Origin: Topomyia yanbarensis
Taxonomy: Eukaryota > Arthropoda > Insecta > Diptera > Culicidae
Assembly: GCF_030247195.1 (NCBI RefSeq)
Contig: NC_080672.1
Coordinates: forward strand, 162,677,839-162,741,838
Length of the DNA: 64,000 nucleotides
Reading direction: 5' to 3'
Shown here: piece after piece, positions 36,053-48,289 of the stretch
Position numbering within the stretch: position 1 is the stretch's first letter
Layout of the letters: each line of letters begins with the position of its first letter
Program-made: the position numbers and the translations under genes
Notes under the pieces: generated by a model
Seen by the model: the letters and a program-made list of their open reading frames with translations, nothing else
The model's database searches: none
Told to the model about the DNA's origin: nothing

Positions 36053-38628
36053 GGAGGGTCGCTACCCTGTGTCGTCCAACAGGCGACCGCTCCAACTGCT
36101 TCCCAAATGCCGCTGTAATGTGGCCAGTAAATTTTTGGTTTAACTAGCACATGTATTTGCTATTTGCGCTTGAAATTAAGTAATGTAGTGGTAGTAATAA
36201 GCTTCCCATTTTGGTTTAAACGCAAGGACAGTTTTTAAAACAGGATTTGATTAATTAGTTTAGCTCATATAAGCAATTTTATCAATTCTGTAATTTAAAA
36301 GGAATTTTACGGAACTTGGTGAATTTGGCCCCACTTGCAACTGGTATAATCAATCTGCACAAAGTGTTGCATAACGCAGGGCTGTTTTTTGGAACAAAAT
36401 CATTCAGCCCTTCGCTATGCAAAATCACGATATTATGACAGATGGGCTAAGCGCGGCCGTTCCTTTCATCGGGAAAGGCCGCGTGGAATTTTGGTGAAAC
36501 GCGCTAATAGTGTCGTGGTGGTACTAGTTGTCTCTTTCGCTCTACCCATCATCATCAGCGTTGACTCATTTTGTATTGTACGCTTGGGTTCAATGTTTGG
36601 TGCGAATGTGTTGGTAGGTAGGGGAACTGGCGGTAAAATGAACACGTTAAGCAAAGTCATTATTTTCTAACTAATAAGTGAATGAGATATTACAATCACC
36701 TTATGTTTCTTGTTAGACATGTTTTGTACATATCTGGTAAAAATACTTCGTCATAAACACATTTTTTCAAACATGATTCTTGATTTCTAAACATGTCCAA
36801 AAATGAGACATGTTTATAGCGAGTGGGTAAAATGAACATGTAGCGGTGGTAAAATGAACAGCTTCTGGTGACCTGCAAAATGTCCTGTATGTATGCAATG
36901 CGCAGCGTTGGAAAGCATTTTCCGATCAATGCTAATATCCCAACAAATCATGAGCTTTGCATAGACACAGTGCATTTTGCAGGCAAAAAAATTGTCAAGA
37001 ATTGAATTTTCATGACGTAATATTGACCATTTTACAATCCTGTGGCAACGAAACACATCTACAAACTTGGGGTTATCCATGGGTGTTTGAACTTTTAGGA
37101 TCTGTTTGAGAGCAACTAGAAAGCTTGTTCTATACATGAGATGTGATTATATTGTCTAAAATTTGATTTTTCTTCACCGGTCCGGGTGTTTTTTCCCACA
37201 CACTAAGTACTAAGAAAATAAATATTTTACATTAAATAGTATAGTCCTACGTCTACAGTTCGTGCAACCCCATAGGGCTGCCCCTTGTAGTTTTTTTTAA
37301 TCGACTTTTTGGGACTATGCCGATTTTGCACCTTTTGCCTTTCTCAATAGAAAGGTATTTCAATTGCTCTGAAAATCGACTACTTAACGGAGGCCCGGAG
37401 GGCCGAGTGACTTATACCATTCGATTCAGTTCGTCGAGTTCGGCAAATGTCTGTGTGTATATGTATGTGTGTATGTGCATCTGTGTGTGTACGCGAACAC
37501 AATCTCACTCACTTTTCTCAGAGATGGCTGAATCGATTTTCACAAACTTAGTCCCAAATGAAGGGTGCAACGTTCCCGTAGGCTGCTATTGAATTTCTAA
37601 TAAATCCGACTTCCGGTTCCGGAATTACAGGGTGATGAGTACGATCACGTAGAAAGTGTCGATTTAAAAAAAATCTGCAATGAATGTATAATAGTGAAAA
37701 TTTTCCAAAATGTGACCACAACTGCTTCGATTTGTAGTACTAGGTCACTAACAGCCATTTAAAGACTCTTTGGTCACATTGGCCACCATCATTGGTTCCG
37801 GAAGCCCCGGCGGAAGTATCCAAATTCAGAATAACAGTCGCGTCGGTTTCTCAGAGATGGCTAAACCGAATCAACCAAACTTAATCTTAAATGAAAGATG
37901 TTGCACCCCCGTAAATGGCAATTAAATTTTATCCCGAACCGACTTCCGGTTCTGGAGTTACGGGTTGTGGCGTGCGATCACATAGCAAATTGTGTTTCAA
38001 ACCGATACCCCGATGAAAGCAAAAAAGGTAAAAATTTCGCTAAAATGTCTCCCAAACAACTTAAATTTGCAGTTCTAGGACACCGACGGCCAACCAAACT
38101 TTCGTCGACTACATTGACCACCATAGACGGTTCCGGAAGTGCCCGGGAAAAGCGGCCATCTTTCAAAACTAGCAAACTCATATCGGTTTCTCGGAAATGG
38201 TTGCACCGATTTTCACAAACTTAGTCCCGAATGATAGCTATATTATCCCCACAGATGTCTATAAAATTTCGCACGGATCGCTTATATGGTTCCGGAAATA
38301 TAGACTGAGCCGTCTGGTCACATATGAAATTCCCATATAAGCCGGATCTCAATTTTTTCTTTCAAGGGGGGGACTCCATGAAATTTCAGAAATCGAATTC
38401 GTATTTTTGATGCCAAACATTTTTTAAATGCATGAAACGTCGAGATTTTATGTCACAACGAAAAAAATTTTTTTTTATAAAAATCGACTTTTTGGGACTG
38501 CCGATTTCGCGGCTTTTTTCAGTTCATTATTACCGTGGCTGTTTTTTCTTTTACAAAATTTTAGAACTCGAATAATGATATCTTTTCTTGTATATTTGTC
38601 ATGTCATTTATAATAATAAAATGTAATA

Positions 38629-39106
<478 letters not shown>

Positions 39107-39530
39107 TATATGCATTTGAAAGCTTTTAATGAATATAACCAACGCAAACATTCTCGTGTTCATGATTGAGAAAGCCACAATTGCACCGCTAGGTGGATTA
39201 AAACAGGTTTTTCAGTTCAATATTACCGTGGCTGTTTTTTCTTTTACAAAGTTTTACACCTCGAATAATGATTTCTTTTCTTGTATATTATGTTTTTGTA
39301 TTCTTGTATTCAGTTTTTAAGAAGACGTAGATGATTGCAGTTCAGTGCTTAAGTGTGCTGAAAGATAAAAAAGGAGAAATCCGACAGTCATGTCATGTAT
39401 AATAATAAAATGTAATATATGCATTTGAAAGCTTTTAATGAATATAACCAACGCAAACATTCTGGTGTTTATAATTGAGAAAGGCACAATTGCACCGCTA
39501 GGTGGATTAAAACAGGTTTTTATTATATAT
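39107..39530 (+). repeat. Duplicated 3' part of the complex repeat family
   Basis: ATGCATTTGAAAGCTTTTAATG through CACAATTGCACCGCTAGGTGG and AAAACAGGTTTTT occurs at 39108-39210 and again at 39418-39525. The segment CCGTGGCTGTTTTTTC occurs at about 38532 and 39225. An inverted version lies at 48885-49080. Confidence 0.7.
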
Positions 39531-39671
39531 CCAGAAAAATCGTGATGATAATGACTGTAAATAAGACAATATTATAACAAACGTAATTGAACACAACTAT
39601 TTGTATAACCTCAGCTTAAAAATATCCGAAAATAGTAGTGTTGCTGTTTATTGGACCAGCTTTAAAAACAC

Positions 39672-41850
39672 CTTTTTGCCTTTCTCATATAAAGAAAGGC
39701 TATGCAATCACTGTAAAAATCGACTTTTCAACCGAGGCCCGGAGGGCCGAGTGTCATACACCATTCGATTCAGTTCGTCGAGATCGGCAAATGTCTGTGT
39801 GTATGTATGTGTGTGTGTGTATGTGTGTGTATGTGTGTGTGTATGTGTGTGTGTCATTTAAACTCACACAATTTTCTCAGAGATGGCTGAACCGATTTTT
39901 GCAAACTTAGTTTCATCTGAAAGGTATAACGCTCCCATAAGCTGCTATTGAATTTTTAGTTGATCCGACTTCCGGTTCCGGAGTTACGGGTTGAAGAGTG
40001 CGGTCACACAGCAAATTCCCATATAAACTGGTACCACCATAATGTTCAAATGATGTAAAACATATTAAAATTGATGTAACATTACTCTAGTTTGCGGGTC
40101 TGGATCAGTAATGATCAATCAAAGCAGCTTTGACCACATTGGCCACCTATGACGGTTCATGACGCCCCCGGGGAACCCGCCAAGTTCCTAAGCTAATATC
40201 ACACCCATTCCCCAACGAATTCTCTACCGATTTTTACAAACTTGATTTCAAATGAAAGATACAGTAATACCATTGACTGCTGCTGAATTTCATTCGGTTC
40301 TGACTCTTGCTTCCGAAGTTACAGGGGTATTAGTAAGGATACACTGGAATTTCCCATATAAATCGGTACAATCGTAATACCTCAGAGGCTAAAAACTAGT
40401 GAAATGGTCTCCAAATTACTTCTAATCGCAGATCTAGATAACTGATTGCCAATCAAACATTCTTTGAATATATTGTCCACTATCGACGATTCCGAAAGTC
40501 CGGAATTCCGGGCATATTCTACAATTATAGTCACATCGGTTCTTCGGTGATGACTGAACCGATTTTCTCAAACCAAGTCTCAAATGGAAGGCAAAATATG
40601 CAGTTGAGTATTGCGTCGCCGCCCCTCCCCCCGCCTTGCCCGGGCACCTCCCTCCTTCATTACTCCCCTCCCCTTGGACCACCCTCACGCCAGCATTTCC
40701 TTCATCCACCCTGTATACCGAAATAAGATGAAGGATTTCTGACGCATCCTCCACTCCCACTCTACCCATTCCCTTCACTTTCAAACCCATTCCACCAACA
40801 TTTCAAAATATAATCACATGAAGATAACATTGAGCTTATGCTGATTAAGCTAATTAAATATTATTCTTTTGCCTTTCTCATATAGAAAGTTTATGCAACT
40901 GCTCCAAAAACCGACTTTCTAACCGAGGCCCGGAGGGCCGAGTCTCATATAACATTCGACTCAGTTCGCCGAGATCGCAAAATATCTGTGTGTATGTATG
41001 TGTGTATGTATGTATGCATGTATGTGTGTATGTGCAGATGTCCACATCGGTTTCTCGGAAATGGCTGAACGGATTTTTACAAACTAAGATTCAGATGAAA
41101 GGTATAATATTCCCATAGGTTGCTATTGAATTTCATTTTCAACCGACATCTTGTTGCGGATTACGAGTTGAAGAGTATGGTTACAAAACAAAATTTGTTG
41201 ATTTGTCCACATCGGTTTCTCGGAATTTTCTGAACCGATTTGGCAAACTTGATTTTAAATGAAGCTCGCTCGGTCCATCAGCTGCTGTTGAATTTTGTGT
41301 GGATCCGAGTTCTGGTTCCTGAATTACAGGGTGATACGTACGATCACGCAAATCTCGATTCTAACGAATTCTGCGATGAATGTAAAAAGGTGAATTTTTT
41401 TCCAAAATGTAAACACAACTGTTGAATTTGTAGATCTAGGTCACCAACAGTCATTCAAAGTCTCTTTGGCCACACTGGCCACCATTGACGGAACCGGAAG
41501 CATCCAAATTCAGAATAACTGTTATATTGGTTTCTCGAAAATGGATTGACCGATTTGATCAACTTAGTCTCAAATGAAAGGTGTTGCGTCCCCGGAAACT
41601 GATATTAAATTCCATCTTCATCCGACTTCCGGCTCCGGTGTTACGGGTTGTGGAGTGCGATCACATAGAAAACTCCGATTCAAACCGATACCACGATGAA
41701 TGCAAAAAGGTGCTCTTATATATACTTACCAAGTGTAATACGAATGAAAGACATTTCCATAATGTTATATTGTACGAACCAGCTATTAAATCATAGTTTG
41801 GAGAAATGAGAAAGGCACAATTGCACCTCTAGGTGGATTAAAACAGGTTT
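39672..41850 (+). repeat. Complex interspersed repeat, block B
   Basis: Plus-strand composite of two units (39672-40868 and 40868-41850) that corresponds end to end with blocks A and C in reverse. It carries two GGCCCGGAGGGCC cores (near 39735 and 40926), TATG microsatellites and the closing GAGAAAGGCACAATTGCACC. The C-rich stretch around 40615-40700 is shared with blocks A and C. Confidence 0.8.
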
Positions 41851-42173
41851 TTAAACAAGTTATTCCAAATTTGAATGATAAAAAAGTCGCTTCCGATCTT
41901 TTCCGAACCTCAAATTCCAAGCGATTTGAAAATATTGATAATTTTTCTAATTTGAAGTGCGCCAAAATGCTATAGAGTCAAATACTATGTTTGGCAAAAA
42001 GAAACTTTATGAATATGTGCACAGATATCCCTTTTCTTCTTCCTTTTCCACTAACCAACTGTTCATGCAGCGGGAAAAACAAATGTATTCACAAAGATCA
42101 TCTCGAAAATACTAATATTCGGAAGGATCTAGGAAATTGACCCCTGCACTTGTAAGTGGATAGATGCCAAATA

Positions 42174-42339
42174 TCAGGGGTGGGCGTAGCGTAGTTGGTA
42201 AATCGATTGCCTTGTACGCAGCGCACCTGGGTTCGAGTCCCGACCCCGCACATAGGGTTAGAAATTTTTCATAAGAGATTTTCCTAACCCGAAGAGGCGA
42301 ATGACCTTAAGGTTAAAACCTCTATAATCGAAATAAAAA
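42174..42339 (+). mobile_element. tRNA-derived SINE with 12-bp target duplication
   Basis: The 5' part looks like a tRNA: a box A-like GGGCGTAGCGTAGTTGG and a perfect box B GGTTCGAGTCC about 45 bases later, ending CCGACCCCGCA. A tRNA-unrelated body and a short AATAAAAA tail follow. AGATGCCAAATA flanks the element at 42162-42173 and 42340-42351. It would be transcribed by RNA polymerase III from the internal boxes and moved by a LINE. The tRNA identity is not assigned because the anticodon arm is diverged. Confidence 0.93.
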
Positions 42340-42494
42340 AGATGCCAAATAGTCCTAAAAACCAGTTATTTTCTATTTGTAGTTAATATTAAGCCATAAT
42401 AACAGCAATAGCCGCAATAAATAGTTTTGGCCAGGATTCGACCCCAGTTACTCCTCTGAGCGTGGTAGAAAAAGTAGTTTTGTATAACTTACAA

Positions 42495-42755
42495 AATTCT
42501 TGAGCGTTTTTTCAAAACGTCATATCTGCAATGAGTTACTCTCTTTGTTTACTTTCTCTTTCGATTTTTACGGCGTCACTATAACCTTTTTCACCTATTT
42601 TACAGTACAGATCGAAAGACGGTGGTTTTAATTAGCATATTATGCAAAGAGTTGAGGGATAAATGTTAAAATGACCGAATTATTAACAGAAGAGAAAGTA
42701 AACAAAGAGAGTAACTCATTGCAGATATGACGTTTTGAAAAAACGCTCAAGAATT
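42495..42755. mobile_element. MITE with about 65-bp perfect inverted repeats
   Basis: AATTCTTGAGCGTTTTTTC onward (42495-42560) is repeated as an essentially perfect reverse complement at 42691-42755. The middle is about 130 bases without an ORF. The target duplication is ambiguous because of A/T-rich flanks. Confidence 0.85.
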
Positions 42756-42920
42756 GAGTTTTCCAAAACGTGAATAAGATATCTTGCGTCAAGATTGGTG
42801 TCACCCACCTCCCCCCGCTTTGCCAGCGATTTGGACCCGTACATAGCTAATCACTGTAAATTATAATAGTTTCAAAACAAACTGACCTTCAAACATTAAA
42901 AGTTTCAGAATAGTTTATTA

Positions 42921-43645
42921 CCCGCATAAATGTGTACCATATGCCAACCATTGCATCAATCGTTTTAAAACCATTTTCAATATGGTAAGTTCAACAATAG
43001 ATTAACCATTGCCTAGTATAATATCGAACATAACCAGTGTCGTATTTCCATACTCGACCATACAAACAATGGGTTGTTAAGAACAGTCATCATAACAAAA
43101 TGTGCTGTTTTCCATATACATTTTGACAACATACCATTCAAGAACCATACAGATTATGGTGGCAAGCATATTTTAGGTTTAGCGATGGATAAAATATTAG
43201 CTGGAGAAAAAAATCTTTTCCCCTTCACATTTCAATTCTATCGATTGATGAAATATTATTTTACTCTCGCCATCTTCTGAAGAATGCTTCGTTGACACTA
43301 AATGCACCGACACTTTATCCAATTGAGCTATCTCCGCAATATTGTTAGACGAGGATTTTTGACCATCTTAAACTACAGATTTTTGGAGCAGGGTAAACAG
43401 ATATACGAATAACAAAGCCCACCAGAGCAATATTAACCTCTGGCGCCAAAGAACAATGTAGTATACAAATCTCCAATAAAGCATACACGGAAGGTATTGG
43501 AAATGGTAACTAAAATGGGTATGGTAGTATAACAGTTCAATTATAATGGTGAAATATATCAGTAGTATTCCCAATATGGTAAGCATTATACGAATAATTT
43601 GGAAATGGTTCCGAAGATTTCTGGAATGGTATTTATTTATACGGG
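42921..43645. mobile_element. 725-bp MITE with TA duplication and ACCATT motifs
   Basis: Ends CCCGCATAAATGTGTACCAT and the complement of CCCGTATAAATAAATACCAT, flanked by TA at 42919-42920 and 43646-43647. The words ATGGTA, ACCATT and their complements recur at least ten times inside. The 68- and 72-codon frames have no recognisable content. Confidence 0.7.
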
Positions 43646-43647
43646 TA

Positions 43648-45328
43648 GGAAGCTTTTATCTTGCATAGAACTTCACATTAATAAACGTTCTACAACGTAA
43701 ACAAAGCTGACAAATTTAAACTGGCACACTTATATGTTTCATCAATTACTCAGCTCATTCGCGCAATGTCGTCACATGCTGATCGAGACGAGAGTGAAAG
43801 TCTTTCTAGACGCTTGGCCCACGCGCGGTGTTTACTTTTGATTCTAATTTTAAACCTACTACGACCCGACAACTAAAAGTTATCGTGGTGTAAACGTGGC
43901 GGAATTCTTTTACGGTTAATCTCTTCCGACTTTGGCAATGAACTTCGGGGTTTTTGTTCGGTACAAAAGTGATTAGAACTACTAGAGGCCGTATGTCGCT
44001 GTTAACACTGTTGGTTTATTATCTCGCTCTTACAAATGATAGGCCCTTTAGTTTGACATTGATTGCCCCAGGTACACAAATGGCAAAATAATGGGATACA
44101 ACATGCTAGAGCGAGACCCCATGTTTCAGTGAGTGGATACATGGAGACACTAGCGCTTTGCTCCCTCTAGTAGTTATAATCTCTTTTTTCGGTACCCATC
44201 AATTTAATTCTTTTGTCCAGTATTCTGTCTGACTTTTATTTAATTTGATCTAACTTTCCCCAATGAGAAAATTTAGTAACATTCGTATAGAAGAGCGCAA
44301 TACCTACTTTAATAAGTTGGGGTTTTCAATAGGCTATTGCAATATGGTATCTACGTGAAAAAAAAACAATTTTCTTGCGATTTTTGACAAATTTGGGTGA
44401 CCGAATTAATCAAAAATTTTGTACATAATAAAGTATCATTTCAATAATATTCTGTATTTTTTTCATGCAAAAATATCGACTAGCGACTCGTCAACGAAGC
44501 TTTTTTTTCACTGAAAAAAACACGTTTTGCAGTGTTAACTGCCATTCAAAAATTACTCAACTGATTTATTTCAAATTTTGCATACACATTCTATGTAAAA
44601 AAACACATAACATCTACGTTGAGTATTCGAAATAATTTTTCGATTAAGGGGGTTTTTACTCGTGGCGGAATTTTTCGTGAAAGATAACGATTTTTATTTC
44701 AAATGAGTATCTGACCCTTAACAAAAGTTTTGGTCAATTCGCTTCACCCAAAGTTTTGAAAAATTCCAAAAAATGTGTTTTTTGTTCCTTGCTGAAAACC
44801 TTATACCTCCCTTAAGATTTTTTATGGTTGATTGTACAATACTTTCGCTACTTCAAATGAGGCGTGGGTAATGTTTATTTACTTTGCTCAATTGGTCTGA
44901 TCAATAAGGTATTTTAGCTTCACATTATTCGTCTCTCTTCCAGTTCTCTCTAACTATGCGATCCTTCTCCGTGGTGTTTATAAACCATTAAGTTTCGATT
45001 AAGTAGAGAAAAAACTAAGAGTGAATACTTTGAACAAAAATATGTTTCGTCAGATGGGACTAAGAGCAACCAGTGTGTGCATATCTAAATTTATTTATTT
45101 ATAACCAAAATCGTTTTGCTCTTTTGTTACCCTCTCATGCGGACGCTCAGTATAGATTTAGATGCTGTTACTGAACGAACAACTTCTATTGCCGTGCCAA
45201 TATTTGAGCATCTTTTCCGGTTGCAGGTACTAACGATAATGGTTTGGTGGTAGGATGTCTGATGCGAGCTGTTGATTAAAATCACATATTTCTAGAGTCA
45301 GTTTGATTGGCACCCAAAATTTAAACAT
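43648..45328. other. Upstream intergenic region of the METTL22-like gene
   Basis: No other gene seen. A segment at about 44870-44955 (GTAATGTTTATTTAC..TCTGATCAATAAGGTATTTT) matches 55890-55985 in direct orientation and is an old repeat. A TCAGTT initiator-like hexamer sits at about 45298, roughly 30 bases before the start codon of the downstream gene. Confidence 0.5.
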
Positions 45329-46568
45329 ATGACGACCTTCGAAGTTACCTCGGAATTGTACGCAGAAACTGATTTTGCTACAACGAGTACATCAAATGGA
45401 AGTGAGTGCTATTTTCAGATTGTTTCACTTGTTTTGTAACATTGCTAATTTTGCAACTTTTCAGACAGCATATCGAAATTTACATTTGTCTACCCGAAAG
45501 TAGGTAAGAAGGCACCGAAAAATTCCGAAAACGGGAATGGTTCGGAAACTGACGACAATGGTGCATATGAACAAAGCGATACATCAAGGGATATTTTTGA
45601 TAGATGCACAGTTCATTCAAATAACGTACATGACGATAGCCCTTGTGACAAACATCAATCGAAGTCCACGCTTTTAGAGTTAGATAAGGATGGAGATTTA
45701 ATTCTAGAGAGAAGGTCAAATGGGGTAATCGAAATAGGTAATTTTTAGTATTTATTTAAATTTCTGACACGGTTTTAATTAAATTTTAATATAATTGCAG
45801 AGCATCAACAATCTACAAAACTTAATCTCGTTGGACTGCAAATTTGGCGCGGTGCGTTGTTGCTAGCGGATTATATTCTACATAACGAGAGAAAATTTAA
45901 AAATAGAAAAATTTTGGAGTTGGGATCCGGTGTTGGATTAACTAGTATAGTATCAAGTTTGTTTGCTCGGGAAGTAATCTGCACGGGTGAGTTGCATATT
46001 ATTATGACAAATGTTCAAACACTAACTTACCCCCATAACTTTAGATATTAATGTTGGTGGGCTTTTAGAGCTCATTAATGCGAATGTTGCCAGGAACACA
46101 CATTTAAAAAACCCAAACTGCAACGTGACTGTTACTGAACTTGACTTTACAATAAGGTACGAAGATTATCCTGATGACCTTAAGAAACAGTTACAAGATG
46201 TGGAATATGTGATAACTGCTGATGGTAGGTCGTATTTTTTCTATGTAGAACTTATCTGAATTTGACAAATTTCAGTGATTTACGATGATAACATAACAGA
46301 AGCGTTCGTACTCACAATTGAAGATTTACTGTTGGAATTACCAAAACTGAAAGCTATTTACATTGCTCTGGAAAAACGATACGTGTTCACTGTAGAGGAT
46401 GTCGATTCTGTCGCCCCTAGCTATGAGCATTTTTTAAGAGTTTTCTATAGAAGAAATAACCGGTTCGGGATCGCGCGATGGAAGCTTATGCAGGTATCGC
46501 TTAACTTTCCGCGTTATTTTGAGTACGAAAAAGTAAAAGAACTTATATTATTAAAAATTTCCAATTGA
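45329..46568 (+). CDS. METTL22: METTL22-like lysine methyltransferase, five exons
   Basis: The exons I infer are 45329-45401, 45465-45737, 45801-45986, 46045-46224 and 46276-46568. All four introns (51-63 bases) are GT-AG and all fall in the same codon phase, giving 334 codons ending in TGA. The N-terminal third is acidic and low in complexity. The Rossmann methyltransferase core follows: LVGLQIWRGALLLADYI, the SAM-binding ELGSGVGLTSIV, CTDINVGGLLELINANV across the exon 3-4 junction, and ADVIYDD across the exon 4-5 junction. This motif set is that of METTL21/22-type (MTF16) protein lysine methyltransferases; vertebrate METTL22 methylates KIN17. The sequence is somewhat shorter than human METTL22 (about 400 residues). 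The start is the first in-frame ATG; a TCAGTT initiator lies about 30 bases upstream. No frame lesions. Confidence 0.9.
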
Positions 46569-46870
46569 TATTTGTTAACAACAAATGCTTCGAAAAATAG
46601 TTATCCAAAGGCGGTTCATATTCAAAGCTAAGTGATAATACAATCCCTTTAGCATTGCACATGCTATATTTGACTATATGGGGCTAGGACTAGGTATAAC
46701 ATGCTATTTACTCAAGCTGAAAAAAAAAATCCCTGAGTATTCCAGATTTTTCAGGGTTTCGTGAAAAAAATTCCAGGTTCAAAAAGAAAGAAAATTTCAT
46801 ACAACTTTTTTTCTGTGTTTCTTGTTTACTAGCTATGGATGAATCACATTGTTATTTTTATATGCTATAA
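46569..46870. other. 3' flank of the METTL22-like gene
   Basis: AT-rich, with no clear AATAAA close to the stop. It contains GGGTTTCGTG/TTCCAGG words and nothing else recognisable. Confidence 0.4.
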
Positions 46871-47124
46871 GGGACCATTCATAAATTACGTAACGCTTTT
46901 AGGGGGGGGGGGGGAGGGGGTACGACAAGTTGTGACATAGGGGGGAGGGGTGTTAACTAGATCGTTACGTAACATGTTTTCATCGAAGAAAAAATTTTTT
47001 TCTTGGAATTTGTTACGTAACAGGGGAGGGGGGATGGAAAAATTTGTGACACTTTGTTACATAGGGGGAGGGGGGGGGGTCAATTTTGGGCAATTTTTGC
47101 GTTACGTAATTTATGAATGGTCCC
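46871..47124. mobile_element. 254-bp MITE, GGGACCATTCATAAAT ends, TAA duplication
   Basis: Perfect 26-bp terminal inverted repeats beginning GGGACCATTCATAAATTACG, flanked by TAA at 46868-46870 and 47125-47127. The interior is rich in poly-G runs and GTTACGTAA words. Related to the longer, nested copy at 25015-25990. Confidence 0.92.
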
Positions 47125-47362
47125 TAACGACATGCAATAGACAAGTCGTTTTTGCTTGAAGTGAAATTAGGTCAGGTTATAACTATAGTTACTATATTCA
47201 TAGTTAGGCGGACACAAAAGCCGGAAAACTAGCAGCTCTTGTTTCAGGAAGCAAACACTGGAATCCCACGCAAATGTTCGAGCTCTAGCTTAATAGATTC
47301 ATTGTTGATGTCGTCTGTAAGAACTTTTCATGTGCAAATAGCAAAACGAATTCGAAGATATG

Positions 47363-47450
47363 GGGCCCTATTCTCACAGTCACGTCACCTAGTGACTAGA
47401 AGAAAATTTCCTTCTAGTCACCAAGTGACGTGACTGTGAGAATAGGGCCC
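47363..47450. mobile_element. 88-bp hairpin MITE, ATG duplication
   Basis: Two arms of about 40 bases (GGGCCCTATTCTCACAGTC at the ends) are nearly perfect inverted repeats around a loop of about 9 bases. ATG flanks at 47360-47362 and 47451-47453. A transcript would form an almost unbroken hairpin. Confidence 0.9.
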
Positions 47451-47547
47451 ATGATGTAGTTTCATATTTGTGTGAATATCTCTTGGTATTACACAGTGTT
47501 TCAAATAAACCACACATTTCACACCAAGGACCCTGTTTCAAAAGGAG

Positions 47548-47780
47548 CGGTGGAAATTACAGATACTTTATACACAGACTAGCGAAGTGTCAAAAATTGC
47601 AGCCAAACAGACTGTCAAAAAGTGCAGCCAAACGAGCATGAGGGTTTTGAGAGGGGAAGTACAAGAGGAAGCCCATGCAAAGCTTATGGGAGCTTCCGTG
47701 ATACCAGTTTACATTCATGATTGCTAGTTTTACTGTTTTTCTCTACGCTAGTCTGTTATATAAAGTGTCTGTAGTGGAAA
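47548..47780. mobile_element. Inverted-repeat element with CAGACTAGCG arms
   Basis: ACAGATACTTTATACACAGACTAGCG pairs in reverse complement with CGCTAGTCTGTTATATAAAGTGTCTGT with few mismatches. A repeated GCAGCCAAAC word occurs inside. No ORF; target duplication not clear. Confidence 0.65.
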
Positions 47781-48289
47781 CCAATAATTGTTATGCACGT
47801 TTCTGGGAATAAGGGAAAGCAACTACTTGGTTTGACTCTCAGGGGTGACATTGCGCATTTCGAAACGAAAGGTTTATTGTATGCAAGCTTGTATGAAAAA
47901 ATCGATTCGAAATGGTTGCATAATGTGGCCCCAGGTTTTCACTCCTGGTTTTTGCTCCTCCTGTCCACCTCGGTTTGCGATTTTTGTTCTGTCGCCGCTT
48001 ATAGACCGAATTTAATTTCAAACTTTGCTAACAGGTCTTCAAGATTTGCACGTTTAATTTCTCAATTATCCCAGCAGTATGTATTTATTGGAGCAAGTCA
48101 TTTGCTCTCATTTTAATTTTCTTTAACAAATATATTATTACAACAATAAAACATATCTCAAATTCGGTGTAAAAATATTTCTGCTGGAGTGATGAAATCC
48201 AAAAGTTCATATGCATTGTGGAAGGATGCAAAACAGGTGTACTATTTATTATTGTAATAGCCGTGTACGCTAATCATTGAGTGCTGACC

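Larger units (their letters stand above)
35585..37290 (+). mobile_element. 1.7-kb insertion in block D carrying a core promoter
   Basis: Host-repeat sequence stops near 35585 and resumes near 37291. The left end holds the palindrome GACGTAG-GA-CTACGTC, and the right end holds TAGTCCTACGTC followed by CAACCCCATAGGG, partly inverted relative to the left. Inside are a promoter-like region (35914-35993), a 12-bp-stem hairpin (36011-36052), a 93-codon frame (36389-36670) and three GGTAAAATGAACA words. The 93-codon frame has a basic N-terminus, a hydrophobic segment near its middle and no family match. It could be an LTR-derived or otherwise non-autonomous element. Confidence 0.5.
31984..38515 (+). 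repeat. Complex interspersed repeat, block D (four units, two interruptions)
   Basis: Units start at the terminus TTTGCCTTTCTCAATAGAAAGG at about 31985, 32800, 33957 and 37335. Each has the GGCCCGGAGGGCC core (deleted in the first), a TATG/TGTG microsatellite and sub-repeats with GGTTCCGGAGTTACGGGTTGTGG and CTAGGTCACCGACGGCCAA. The third unit is split by foreign sequence at 34042-34792 and 35585-37290. Parallel open frames of 107-137 codons occur in the same sub-repeat (32198, 33391, 35047, 37898). They look neutral rather than coding. Confidence 0.8.

Noticed and set aside
32198..38224. Recurrent 107-137-codon open frames in block D (also 51551-51898 on the minus strand) that encode similar peptides
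   Set aside because: By hand, the copies at 33391 and 37898 differ at roughly 22 replacement and 6 silent sites, about what neutral change gives. The frames are shared because the repeat is shared.
42180..42252. A functional tRNA gene
   Set aside because: Box B is perfect, but the molecule lacks clean acceptor-stem pairing and is followed by a SINE body with target duplications.
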